Source: Nostoc sp. ATCC 53789
GTDB taxonomy: Bacteria; Cyanobacteriota; Cyanobacteriia; Cyanobacteriales; Nostocaceae
Length of the DNA stretch: 64,000 nt
Direction: 5' to 3'
Assembly: GCF_009873495.1 (NCBI RefSeq)
Contig: NZ_CP046703.1
Coordinates: forward strand, 5,298,501 to 5,362,500
Positions 1-8,451 of the stretch are shown here, one piece after another. Under the pieces are notes generated by a model. That model saw nothing but the letters and a program-made list of their open reading frames with translations. It had not been told where the DNA came from and did no database searches. The position numbers and the translations under genes were made by a program. Every line of letters starts with the position of its first letter. Position 1 is the first letter of the stretch.

Positions 1-766
1 CATTGCTATTTTAAAAGTAGAAGGATTAACTGTCTATCAAGGTAGTTATCTAGCTGTTCGAGATGTTTCTTTTGAATTATTGCCAGGAACAGATACAGCC
101 ATAGTTGGCCCCAATGGTGCTGGTAAAAGTACTCTGGTAAAAGCGGTTTTAGATTTGATACCTCGAAGTGCTGGTACGATTGAAATTTTCGGTCGCCCAA
201 TTGCAAGGCTGGGGCGTTTACGTCACTTGTTGGGTTATATGCCGCAAAACTTTATTTTTGACCGCAGCTTTCCTATTTCTGTTAGCGAATTGGTGGGACT
301 GGGATGGGCAAAGGAAGGAAAAAAGGGAGATTTGTTTTTCTCCAAGCTGTGGAAACAAGACAGAGAAAAATCGGCAGCAGTAGTAGAAGCTTTACGGCGA
401 ACTGATGCTTATCATTTACAGCATCAAGCTATTGGTACTCTTAGCGGTGGTCAACTCAAGCGGGTGTTGTTGGCTTATTGTTTGGTAATGCCTCGGAAAC
501 TTTTGGTACTCGATGAAGCCTTTGCTGGTGTTGATGTGCAAGGTTCAGCAGATTTTTACGCTTTGCTAAATGAATTAAAGCGAGAGGAGGGTTGGACGGT
601 ATTACAAGTTTCCCATGATATTGATATGGTAAATCGCCATTGCGATCGCGTGCTTTGCCTCAATCAAAGCATTGTTTGTACTGGTAAACCGGAAATTGCC
701 CTTTCACCGCAAAACCTCTTAGCAACATACGGCCCAGGTTTCAGCCGCTACCAGCACCAACATTAA
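1..766 (+). CDS. Metal (Zn/Mn-type) ABC transporter ATP-binding protein, 5' end missing
   Basis: This is the ATPase of a metal-ion ABC importer; it binds and hydrolyses ATP at the inner face of the plasma membrane to drive the adjacent permease. The frame is open from base 2, and only a few N-terminal residues are probably missing. Visible motifs are Walker A GPNGAGKST (107-133), signature LSGGQ (440-454), Walker B LLVLDEAF and the switch histidine in VSHD. The stop lies 10 bp before the permease start, so the two are an operon; the solute-binding protein is probably upstream of the window. The family (ZnuC/MntA/SitB-like) is clear, but zinc versus manganese cannot be decided from sequence. 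Confidence 0.9.
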   Translation, partial: IAILKVEGLTVYQGSYLAVRDVSFELLPGTDTAIVGPNGAGKSTLVKAVLDLIPRSAGTIEIFGRPIARLGRLRHLLGYMPQNFIFDRSFPISVSELVGLGWAKEGKKGDLFFSKLWKQDREKSAAVVEALRRTDAYHLQHQAIGTLSGGQLKRVLLAYCLVMPRKLLVLDEAFAGVDVQGSADFYALLNELKREEGWTVLQVSHDIDMVNRHCDRVLCLNQSIVCTGKPEIALSPQNLLATYGPGFSRYQHQH

Positions 767-776
767 TACCTATAGT

Positions 777-1646
777 ATGAATTTCTTCAATGATTGTCAG
801 ATATCTTGGCTTGCGATCGCCAGTAGTAATGACTTGGTAAGCTTGTTAACATTCCCCTTCATGCAGCGTGCGATCGTCGGTGCTGTGTTAATGGGAATAC
901 TTGGTGGGATGTTGGGCAGTTTTGTCACCTTGCGCCAGTTATCCTTTTTCAGCCACGCCGTTGGTCATGCAGCATTAGTAGGTGTGGCGTTAGGTGTGCT
1001 ACTCCAAATAAATCCGACTTGGATGCTGTTACCTTTTACCTTGGTTTTCGGCGTTATTGTCCTCTACTTCATCGACAAAACGGACTTAGGTAGCGATAGT
1101 GTTCTTAGCATAGTGCTATCTGGGGCATTAGCGATCGGTGTGATTCTCACTAGCCTGATTAAAGGATATCGCGGCAACTTGATGGCTGTGCTGTTCGGGG
1201 ATATTTTAGCGATCGATACCACAGATTTGATTTTGACGCTGTTAGTACTTGTGGGAGGTAGCATATTTTTACTATCAACCCTGCGACAGCAAATTTTATT
1301 GACCCTTAACCCTGATGTAGCACAAGTCCAAGGCGTTCCCGTCCAATTGTACCGCTATGTATTTGTGGTTTTGCTTTCACTCGCCGTTGCCGTAGCGATT
1401 AAAGCTGTCGGCGTTTTACTGGTGAACGCCTTTTTGGTTATTCCCGCCTCTACTGCCAAATTGATGAGTCACCACTTTAGCCGCTTTCTAGTCATATCGG
1501 TGATAGTTGGTTCCATCAGCAGCATTGCTGGCATCATTGTCTCTGGTATTTTCAACCTTGCTTCTGGCCCAAGTATTGTTCTTGTACAATTCCTGCTATT
1601 TATAGCTGTTTTCATCTGGTTTAAGTTGAATTTGAAAGCTGCATAA
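777..1646 (+). CDS. Metal ABC transporter permease (ABC-3 family)
   Basis: A 289-residue integral membrane protein with about eight hydrophobic segments, matching the ZnuB/MntB/SitC permease family in length and pattern. It forms the membrane channel for the ATPase encoded 10 bp upstream. Small-residue-rich helices such as GMLGSFVTLRQLSFFSHAVG (around residue 45) and the conserved C-terminal AVGVLLVNAFLVIPASTAKL are typical of ABC-3 permeases. The ATG at 777 is chosen because it directly follows the ATPase stop. Metal specificity is unresolved. Confidence 0.9.
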   Translation: MNFFNDCQISWLAIASSNDLVSLLTFPFMQRAIVGAVLMGILGGMLGSFVTLRQLSFFSHAVGHAALVGVALGVLLQINPTWMLLPFTLVFGVIVLYFIDKTDLGSDSVLSIVLSGALAIGVILTSLIKGYRGNLMAVLFGDILAIDTTDLILTLLVLVGGSIFLLSTLRQQILLTLNPDVAQVQGVPVQLYRYVFVVLLSLAVAVAIKAVGVLLVNAFLVIPASTAKLMSHHFSRFLVISVIVGSISSIAGIIVSGIFNLASGPSIVLVQFLLFIAVFIWFKLNLKAA

Positions 1647-1721
1647 ATCTTTTTTCTCCAAGGGCTTGCTATATTTTGGGATGTTTGCTACATTTATTAA
1701 TCGTGGCTCACAAAAGCCCCA

Positions 1722-1794
<73 letters not shown>

Positions 1795-1800
1795 TATTAA

Positions 1801-1836
1801 TAAACCCCTTGAAATGCAATGATTTCAAGGGGTTTA
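1801..1836 (+). terminator. Hairpin terminator-like structure after tRNA-Phe
   Basis: A perfect 15-bp inverted repeat (1801-1815 with 1822-1836, loop GCAATG) begins seven bases after the tRNA. No strong T-run follows, so it may act as a processing or termination structure for the tRNA transcript, or it may be a mobile-element scar. Confidence 0.6.
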
Positions 1837-1981
1837 TAGTTTCTAATTACCGGTTGATGAAGAATAAATGTTCTACTATTTATGTCAATTTTGGACATTT
1901 TTGGATACCTTTAGATACAAATTGGGTGTAAATTGGGTGTAAAAGAGTTAGAGTAGAGGAGTAATTACACCTTTTCAACCT

Positions 1982-2780
1982 ATGTTCTCCAAAACCCCTA
2001 CAGGGCGAGCATCTAAGGGTTCTGTATCAATCATTAACTCTCATGAACGGTTGCAGTTACGGTTTAGATATCAGAGCAAGCGTTATTACATTTCTACGGG
2101 TTTAGCTGATACTCCTGCTAACCGCAAATTGGCAGAGCTTAAGGCATCAGAGATTGAGAAAGACATACTCTGCGAACGATTAGACCTCACTCTAGAAAAG
2201 TACCAACCTCAATCTGTTTTAAGCACGATTACACCCATTACACCCATTAGAAAGTCTCAACCTCAATTAGACGAACTTTGGAATAAGTATAGCGAGTTTA
2301 AAAAACCGCAAGTTAGCCCCAGTACCTATGCCAAAGATTTCTCTAAGCATCGTAATCACATTGCTAAGTTACCGACGCGATCGCTAGATGAGGCATCTGC
2401 TATTAGAGATCATCTTTTATCGAATCTCACTCCAGATGCTGCAAAGCGCTGCTTAACCCAACTTAAAGCTTGCTGTAATTGGGCAATGGAAGAGGGATTA
2501 ATCGACACTAACCCTTTTGCGGCTATGAAAATCAAAGTTCCCAAGGGTACTTTAGAAGAACAGGATATTAATCCATTCAGTAAAGAAGAAAGAAATTTAA
2601 TTATTCGTACTTTTGCTAGCGATCGCCACTATAGGCATTACACAAACTATGTGCGCTTCCTTTTCTTTACAGGGTGTAGACCATCAGAAGCCGTTGGCTT
2701 GAAATGGAAGCATGTTACTAATAGCGTGATTCAATTTCGGGAAACTGTTGTCGTCTCCGAAAATGGTTTAGTCATGAAAG
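1982..2780 (+). pseudogene. Tyrosine recombinase (integrase), N-terminal part, interrupted by IS110-type element
   Basis: The first about 266 codons of a phage/island-type tyrosine integrase. Residues about 10-75 resemble an arm-type DNA-binding domain, 92-180 a SAM-like core-binding domain, and the catalytic domain begins near 195 with the first catalytic arginine in FTGCRPSEAVGLKW. After ATG AAA at 2774-2779 the sequence jumps into the IS and the frame reads on to a stop at 2815. The catalytic C-terminal part (second Arg/His box and Tyr) lies at 4424-4782, so this copy should be inactive. The gene sits just behind tRNA-Phe, suggesting it once mobilised an island at that tRNA. Confidence 0.9.
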
Positions 2781-3049
2781 CGGTTGACGGACGAGGCTAT
2801 GTCCGCAATGGATGAAAGAAACCAATAGATATCTCCAAAAAAAGTTTATATTAAAATTGTGTCTTGACAGTTAAGACCGCTCCCTCAATGGTGTTCTTCG
2901 CCCGTATAAAAGCGTGGTTCTAGGTTGTAACGGCAATGGCATTGGTGAAGCGCTTAGACGCTATCCCGTTTAGAAGACTGTATAATTCCGTCAACCTGGG
3001 TCAGGGCACACTCTCAATTTTGAAAAAATTTGAGACTAGGAGAACCAAA
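2781..3049 (+). ncRNA. Candidate bridge RNA region of the IS110-type element
   Basis: The 269-bp non-coding left end of the element. Two short guides can be read. CCGTCAACC (2988-2996) is the exact reverse complement of GGTTGACGG at the left terminus (2782-2790), as expected of a right-donor guide. ATGAAAGAA (2812-2820) equals the rebuilt target (2774-2780 plus 4424-4425), as expected of a left-target guide. TCTTC (2895-2899) could pair with the right target side GAAGA. IS110 elements are known to encode such a bispecific RNA here; its exact ends and fold are not determined. Confidence 0.55.
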
Positions 3050-4423
3050 ATGGCGAAAAAACGGCAATCTCCCAATCAAGCATCTAAACTAGATCCGATT
3101 CACCCAAATGCTGCTGGTATTGATATTGGTGCCCAAAATCATTGGGTATGTGTGCCATCAGGACGTGCCAACGAATGTGTGAGACGTTTTGGTTGTTACA
3201 CGGCTGATTTGTACGCGATCGCAGATTGGTTAACTGAGTCTGGGGTTGAGACTGTAGCAATGGAATCAACAGGTGTGTACTGGATTCCATTGTTTCAAAT
3301 TTTGGAGACTCGTGGCTTTGAGGTCAAGCTGGTCAATGCTCACCACGTCAAAACTCTACCTGGGCGCAAAACAGATGTTTTAGACTGCCAATGGCTGCAA
3401 CAGTTGCACAGTTATGGATTGTTGTCAGGTTCTTTTCGTCCAGAAGATGAAATTTGTATTTTACGTAGCTATATCCGCCAACGTGATAGTCTCATCAGAA
3501 GTGCCAGTGTACATATCCAACGGATGCAGAAAGCTTTAACTCAAATGAACATACAACTGCATCAAGCAGTCAGTGATATTACAGGTACTACGGGTATGAC
3601 AATCATACGTGCTATTGTCGGCGGGGAACATGACCCGCAAGTACTTGCAGCTAAAAAACATCATCGCGTCAAACGTAGTGAAGCGGAAATTGCAGCTGCG
3701 CTTAATGGTGATTACCGAAAAGAACATTTGTTCGTCTTACAACAAGAGCTACATCTCTATGATGTCTACCAATCCCAAATCGCCGAATGTGACCGTCAGA
3801 TTGAGGAGTGCTTAAGTCAATTTAACGACAAAATTGATATTTCTCAGTCACCTCTTTCTCCACCCAAGCATATTCGTCATAAACCTCAAGGTAATGAACC
3901 TGCGTTTGATTTGCGTACTCATCTTTACCGCATGAGTGGAGTAGATTTTACCCGCGTTGACGGTCTTGGTGTCCTGACAGTACAAATTATTCTTTCTGAA
4001 GTTGGTTTAGATCCCAGTCGGTTCCCCACAGTCAAACACTTTACTTCTTGGCTTGGTCTTTGCCCTGGCAGCCGCATTACTGGTGGCAAAATTAAAAGTT
4101 CTCAAACTCGTCCTGTAGTCAACCGCGCCGCCAATGCTTTCCGCATGGCAGCACAAACTGCTGGTAAAAGTCATTCTGCTTTGGGTGCGTTTTATCGTCG
4201 CTTACGTTCTCGACTTGGCTCTCCTAAAGCTATTACTGCTACCGCTCATAAGATTGCCCGGATTTTTTACAAACTTTGGACAACCGGAGGAGATTATACC
4301 GATCCTGGTATGGATTATTATGAGCAACGTTATCGTGAGCGAATGGTTAATAATCTCCACAAAAAAGCCCAGGCTTTTGGTTTTGAGTTGATTCCTCAAT
4401 CCTCAGAAAATCTGGTTTCTTAG
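3050..4423 (+). CDS. IS110-family transposase (DEDD recombinase)
   Basis: A 457-residue recombinase that cuts and rejoins DNA under RNA guidance. The RuvC-like acidic set is visible: Asp25 in GIDIGAQ, Glu72 in AMESTGVYW, Asp109 and Asp112 in KTDVLD. The C-terminal Transposase_20 domain follows (VDGLGVLTVQIILSEVG ... WLGLCPGSRITGGK), with a serine that fits the catalytic-serine region. ATG 3050 is preferred to the in-frame start at 2936 because AGGAGA (3038-3043) sits six bases upstream and the 2936 extension would overlap the RNA region. The frame is intact, so the element may be active. Confidence 0.92.
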   Translation: MAKKRQSPNQASKLDPIHPNAAGIDIGAQNHWVCVPSGRANECVRRFGCYTADLYAIADWLTESGVETVAMESTGVYWIPLFQILETRGFEVKLVNAHHVKTLPGRKTDVLDCQWLQQLHSYGLLSGSFRPEDEICILRSYIRQRDSLIRSASVHIQRMQKALTQMNIQLHQAVSDITGTTGMTIIRAIVGGEHDPQVLAAKKHHRVKRSEAEIAAALNGDYRKEHLFVLQQELHLYDVYQSQIAECDRQIEECLSQFNDKIDISQSPLSPPKHIRHKPQGNEPAFDLRTHLYRMSGVDFTRVDGLGVLTVQIILSEVGLDPSRFPTVKHFTSWLGLCPGSRITGGKIKSSQTRPVVNRAANAFRMAAQTAGKSHSALGAFYRRLRSRLGSPKAITATAHKIARIFYKLWTTGGDYTDPGMDYYEQRYRERMVNNLHKKAQAFGFELIPQSSENLVS

Positions 4424-4782
4424 AAGAGGGACTAAAAACCCAAATAAAACGTGATTTTCCGATTAATTCAGAAGTGAAGGCAATCTTAGATGAGATGAAA
4501 TCTGAAGAAGATAGTTTTGAATCTCTAGTCTTTACAAGCCCGAAAGGAAAATTCATTGACCATCACAACTTCGCTAATCGTGCATGGAAGTCAATCATAG
4601 GTAAATGCAATATCCCTTATCGTAAGAGCTACCAGACACGGCATACCTTTATCAGCTTGTGTGTGGAAGCACATATTAATAGCACCGCGATTGGCAGATG
4701 GACTGGAACATCAGCCAAAATGATCGACAATCACTATGGTGCAACCAACTTTACAAATCTCAGACCACCAGAGCTTTCCTAA
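4424..4782 (+). pseudogene. Tyrosine recombinase (integrase), C-terminal part
   Basis: Continuation of the interrupted integrase, in frame with the 1982-2780 part once the IS is removed. It holds the second catalytic box (YQTRHTFISLC, with Tyr in place of the usual His at the first position), the IGRWTG segment and the tyrosine nucleophile in DNHYG near the C-terminus. A start at GTG 4474 would give only 102 residues and no DNA-binding region, so it is not expected to recombine DNA. The rebuilt protein would be about 385 residues, normal for the family. Confidence 0.88.
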
Positions 4783-4864
4783 AATAGTAATGTAAGGGGC
4801 TAACCCAAGCGTATTGAGCTATAAATGCTCAAAAAATACTCAAAGTGCTGTATTAAATACAAAA

Positions 4865-4904
4865 AGACCAGCCTCCCACAGCTGGTCTATAAAATATTTT
4901 TTTT
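4865..4904 (+). terminator. Rho-independent terminator
   Basis: Stem AGACCAGC (4865-4872) pairs with GCTGGTCT (4881-4888), followed by an A/T stretch with an eight-T run. It lies 82 bp after the integrase stop and would end that transcript. Confidence 0.65.
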
Positions 4905-5290
4905 GCGTTGTCTTCTCAAGAGAGTTAAAACCCAATTGCGCGTTCCCAAAATGCAACGGGCAACTTTTCTTAACAATATTGTAACAGTCAACACAGATTT
5001 TTCAGGAATATTCATCAAAAAAAGATATTAGCAAAGCTTAAATGCCTCTATCTATTAGAAGAATTCAGCAGAACGCAGGGTATAGACTGACAAAACCAGA
5101 GGTAGAGGAAGCAGAAAAGAATTGACCAATACTTCTCTACCAGAGGCTGCGCCCTAAGCGTAGCTATGCCGCAGGCTTTACGACTACGCGGTAGTTGAAT
5201 CTCGACTTCTCCTAACGGAGACGCTACGCGAACGCTCGATTTCCGCGCAGTCGAAACTCAGTACAAGTGACTAGTGACTAATGACTATTT
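4905..5290. repeat. Gene-free stretch with Nostoc-type mosaic repeats and heptamer repeats
   Basis: No coding signal. From about 5141 to 5236 there are short dyads of the kind scattered in Nostoc genomes (GCGTAGC, GCCGCAGGC, GGAGACGCTACGCG). At 5265-5287 copies of TGACTAG/TGACTAA run into the 3' end of the next gene on the minus strand. Confidence 0.6.
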
Positions 5291-7004
5291 GTGGTTTTCC
5301 CCAAAGGATGCTCTCCTGCTTGTAAATTGCAATTCCTGGTTTTGCTCCTTTGGGTTTGTAAACGTGTTTTGGCTGGGTGTAAACTACTGGCACTTGCTCA
5401 CTCTGACGCGCGCGACTGTAGTAAGCAGCAAGATTAGCGACAAATTGCAAATCAGCTTCTTCTGCCACAGCACCGGGTTCTAGACGTAGTAGCAGATGAC
5501 TCCCTGGAATTTCTTGAGCGTGGAACCAGATGTCATAATCTCCAGCTACACGAAAGGTTAATTGGTCATTTTGGCGATTATTGCGGCCGATTAATACTTC
5601 AAAGCCACTGGGGGTAAGGTAACGATGAAAGTTGGTGCTAGGAGGTTCATTTGCACTGCGACTGCGATATTCTGGATCTTCTAGATACTTTTGCCCAATC
5701 AACTCTTCACGGATTTCTTCTAAAGCTCGTAAATCTTCTGATGTTTTGTAGGTGTCTATCTGAGCGATCGCAGCTTCTACTTGTTCTAAGTACTCAATTT
5801 CTGTCTGCACTTCTAATAATAGAGGTTCCACGGCAGCACGGGCGCGTTTCAGCTTTTGGTGCTGTTTGTAAAGACTTTGAGCATTTTGGACAGCATTTTT
5901 ATCTGGCTGGAGAGCGATCGCTACTGGCAAATTTGTCTCAAAATCAGCAAGGATAATTTCTTTCATCCCTGGTTCCCAGTTTTGCAGGTGAGCCATCAAT
6001 AAATCAGCTTTTTGTCGATACTCGTCGGCTTGATCTGATTGCTGTAAGCGCGTTTTAAAGGTTTGAGCCTTGTTACGTAATTTCGCCAGAATGTTATTTA
6101 ATTTCTGACTCAACTGATGGCGCAATTGAGAAAATAACTGTTGGTCAATTTCGTTACTGTAGTAACGGTTGAGCAACTCTTGGATATCTTTGACTTTTTC
6201 AACTACACCCCAACCCATTACGGTGTAACCATCTTTTGTCCAAGCGGGTTGAAATTTCTTGGAATCCAAAGTTTGCAGCCATTCTTGCCAACGCTCAAAC
6301 AACCGTCGCCAATCGTCGGGGTTGAGAGTATCGGTAGATGTTTCTGGTGTGATATTTGCTTCTAACAGCATTAACTCCAGCAATGCTGCACTCAAGCCAC
6401 TATAACTTTTCAGTAATTGCCGCTTGATTGCTCCTGGTACTAAACTTACCCGTTCTTGCCAACGTTCTTGGGATTCGCTCAAACTGGGGACAGTTCCAGT
6501 CAGTTTTGGTGGTGTTTCATAAGGTTGTCCGGTTTGGATGGGACGGACACTAGATTGTTGCTGACTGACTTGATGGGCGGCGGTGATAATTATATTGCTA
6601 GCGTCGGTGAGAATGACGTTGCTATACTTGCCCATAATTTCTGCATAGACATGATATAGAGCGCTTTCTCCGGGACGACGGGCAAATTGCAAATCGATAA
6701 CACGCTCCCAAGGCGCGATCGCTTCAATACCCACCAATGCCAAACCACCCAATTGGTGTATCAGTTGTTGGCTAAAGGTAAAGGTATCTGGCGATCGCGG
6801 TGGGGGATCGCCAATACAAATGTGTGCAGCTTGGGGATGCCAAGAAATCTGTAGCCAATCACGCTGTTTCAGAGTGCGTAATGCTATGGCAATAGTATAG
6901 CGATCGCGCTGATAAACCTGTTCTGTCCGCGAGGGCAGCCAGTTAGCGCGTATTTCGCTACAAGTAGCTGTAAGGGTAGTGAAGTCAACTGGTTGCATAG
7001 CCAT
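5271..7004 (-). CDS. NFACT-family ribosome quality control protein (RqcH/Rqc2-like)
   Basis: A 577-residue protein of the NFACT/FbpA family, which in bacteria binds stalled 50S subunits and adds alanine tails to nascent chains. The N-terminal NFACT-N domain (about 1-230) is followed by a long helical coiled-coil region (about 270-430) and the NFACT-R (DUF814) domain with LIGRNNRQNDQLTFRVAGD and DIWFHAQEIPGSHLLLR. The second Met (MQPVDFTTL, start 6998) is a plausible alternative start. The last codons (VISH and stop) come from heptamer repeat DNA, so the natural C-terminus may have been replaced by repeat sequence. Stands alone on this strand. Confidence 0.88.
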   Translation of the reverse strand: MAMQPVDFTTLTATCSEIRANWLPSRTEQVYQRDRYTIAIALRTLKQRDWLQISWHPQAAHICIGDPPPRSPDTFTFSQQLIHQLGGLALVGIEAIAPWERVIDLQFARRPGESALYHVYAEIMGKYSNVILTDASNIIITAAHQVSQQQSSVRPIQTGQPYETPPKLTGTVPSLSESQERWQERVSLVPGAIKRQLLKSYSGLSAALLELMLLEANITPETSTDTLNPDDWRRLFERWQEWLQTLDSKKFQPAWTKDGYTVMGWGVVEKVKDIQELLNRYYSNEIDQQLFSQLRHQLSQKLNNILAKLRNKAQTFKTRLQQSDQADEYRQKADLLMAHLQNWEPGMKEIILADFETNLPVAIALQPDKNAVQNAQSLYKQHQKLKRARAAVEPLLLEVQTEIEYLEQVEAAIAQIDTYKTSEDLRALEEIREELIGQKYLEDPEYRSRSANEPPSTNFHRYLTPSGFEVLIGRNNRQNDQLTFRVAGDYDIWFHAQEIPGSHLLLRLEPGAVAEEADLQFVANLAAYYSRARQSEQVPVVYTQPKHVYKPKGAKPGIAIYKQESILWGKPQIVISH

Positions 7005-7100
7005 TCGCGTTCAAAGGTCGATGCTCAGTATACTTCCATCATCTCTAATATTGATATTAATGTAGGGTAGATATCCCCCAATTGCTCCCATAATAAATAT

Positions 7101-7124
7101 AGAGACGCAAAATTTTGCGTCTCT
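7101..7124. terminator. Perfect 24-bp palindrome, possible terminator of the glycosyltransferase gene
   Basis: AGAGACGCAAAA (7101-7112) is followed by its exact reverse complement (7113-7124). It lies 59 bp downstream of the minus-strand gene ending at 7183. The same AGAGACGC palindrome type is widespread in cyanobacterial spacers, so it may be a mobile repeat that also acts as a terminator. Confidence 0.5.
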
Positions 7125-7182
7125 CTACAGATATTGCTATGTAAAATGATTTTATCTGAAGTGGATTAAGTTGCTTGAAACA

Positions 7183-8451
7183 CTATTTAGCAACCAATGC
7201 AGGTTCTTTTGCTGATGGTTCTAACAATTGAGTGTAAAGTTCACTCAACTGAGTTGCGACACCATGCCAACTAAATTTGTTTTCAGTACGCTTTCTGCCA
7301 GCTTTACCCAATTCGTCTCGCCACTCTGGATTAAAGAGAATTCGGTCAATAGCAGACGCAAAAGCACCTACATCTTGTGGTGGTGCTAATAAACCAGTTT
7401 GTTCATTAACTACAGTAAATTGAAGTCCACCGACATCACTAGCTACAACCGGTGTACCGCTTGCCATCGCTTCGATCGCTACGAGTCCAAAGGGTTCGTA
7501 GTGACTAGGAACAACGCAGACATCGGCAGCTGCATAATAAGTTGGTAAAATATCTTGACTAAGACGACCAGCAAAGATGGTCAAGTCAGTGATTCCTAAT
7601 TCGTGGACGATTTGCTCAATGCGATCGCGCTCAATGCCGTCGCTGTTACCTGGAGTACTACCACCGCCAATAATTAGCTTGAGATTCTTCGAGTCTCGTA
7701 GTTCAGACTCGTTAACTGCACGCACTAGGGTTTCTATACCTTTGCGTTGGTCGAAACGCCCTACATATAATACAACTTTGGCATCTTTGGCAATTTCCAG
7801 TTCAGCTCTAGCTGCTTCTCGCCCAATGGAACCAAAACGCTGAATATCTGTACCGCAGGGGATAATATCGATATTACCTTCAGTGGAAACTAGCGATCGC
7901 ATGTGTTGCTGTTCTTGCGGACTGGTCGCCACAATTCGCTCTGCTGTTTCTAACACCTGTTTTTCTACCGCTAATCGCTGACTAGCAATCAGAGGAATAT
8001 TTTCTATCGTGTTGTACTTGACTGCTCCTAATGAGTGATAGGTGTGAACCTGTTTACTCTCTTGGATTGTCTTTAACTGCATCCCCACCCAACTAGAGAG
8101 CCAATAGTTAGTGTGAACTAACTCATATTTAATCTCATTTTTTGCCTGAAATTTGAGGAAATTATCCACAAATTCTGGCAAATATTCAAAAATTTCATCT
8201 CGCGGCACAAACTCAAGGGGCCCAGCTTTTAAACGAATAGTTCGGCAATTCTCGCTATGTTCAACAATCGAATCTTGCTCCAGACTAGCCTTGCGGGTAA
8301 ACATATCAACTTGCCATCCCAGCTGCGCTAGTGCTTCACCCACTTGGCGCACATAAACATTTTGTCCCCCAGCTTCTTCTTTCCCTATTTCAATCGCCGG
8401 GTCTCCGTGGACGGAGATCAAGGCGATACGTTTTTCGGTGGTAGAGTTCAT
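7183..8451 (-). CDS. spsA: GT4 glycosyltransferase, probable sucrose-phosphate synthase (SpsA type)
   Basis: A 422-residue GT-B glycosyltransferase. The N-terminal half carries EEAGGQNVYVRQVGEALAQLG, typical of sucrose-phosphate/sucrose synthases; the C-terminal half has VLYVGRFDQRKGIETLV and the nucleotide-sugar site EPFGLVAIEAMASGTPVVAS. It would make sucrose 6-phosphate from a nucleotide glucose and fructose 6-phosphate in the cytosol, for osmotic and nitrogen-fixation carbon metabolism. There is no phosphatase domain, which agrees with the short Anabaena SPS forms. Another sucrose-family GT4 is possible. An AT-rich spacer of more than 900 bp lies upstream. Confidence 0.72.
   Translation of the reverse strand: MNSTTEKRIALISVHGDPAIEIGKEEAGGQNVYVRQVGEALAQLGWQVDMFTRKASLEQDSIVEHSENCRTIRLKAGPLEFVPRDEIFEYLPEFVDNFLKFQAKNEIKYELVHTNYWLSSWVGMQLKTIQESKQVHTYHSLGAVKYNTIENIPLIASQRLAVEKQVLETAERIVATSPQEQQHMRSLVSTEGNIDIIPCGTDIQRFGSIGREAARAELEIAKDAKVVLYVGRFDQRKGIETLVRAVNESELRDSKNLKLIIGGGSTPGNSDGIERDRIEQIVHELGITDLTIFAGRLSQDILPTYYAAADVCVVPSHYEPFGLVAIEAMASGTPVVASDVGGLQFTVVNEQTGLLAPPQDVGAFASAIDRILFNPEWRDELGKAGRKRTENKFSWHGVATQLSELYTQLLEPSAKEPALVAK

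Larger units (their letters stand above)
2781..4423 (+). mobile_element. IS110-family insertion sequence inserted in the integrase gene
   Basis: Bounds were deduced by rejoining the integrase: ATGAAAG (ending 2780) followed by AAGAGGGACT (from 4424) restores one frame, so the insert is 1643 bp. AG flanks both ends (2779-2780 and 4422-4423) and may be the recombination core dinucleotide. There are no terminal inverted repeats and no target duplication longer than 2 bp, as in IS110 elements. The transposase stop codon TAG is the last three bases of the element. The long non-coding end is upstream of the transposase, as in the IS110 (not IS1111) subgroup. Confidence 0.85.

Noticed and set aside
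2936-3049. Upstream in-frame start of the IS110 transposase
   Set aside because: It would cover the presumed bridge RNA region; ATG 3050 has a good ribosome site and matches the usual protein start.
4825-5031. 68-codon plus-strand frame after the integrase
   Set aside because: It crosses the terminator hairpin, has Lys/Phe-rich low-quality sequence, and no start signals.
4783-5270. attR site (tRNA-Phe 3' duplicate) near the integrase end
   Set aside because: I looked for copies of GGTTCAAGTCC or TTCCTGGCA after the integrase and found none in this stretch; the island end, if any, is elsewhere.
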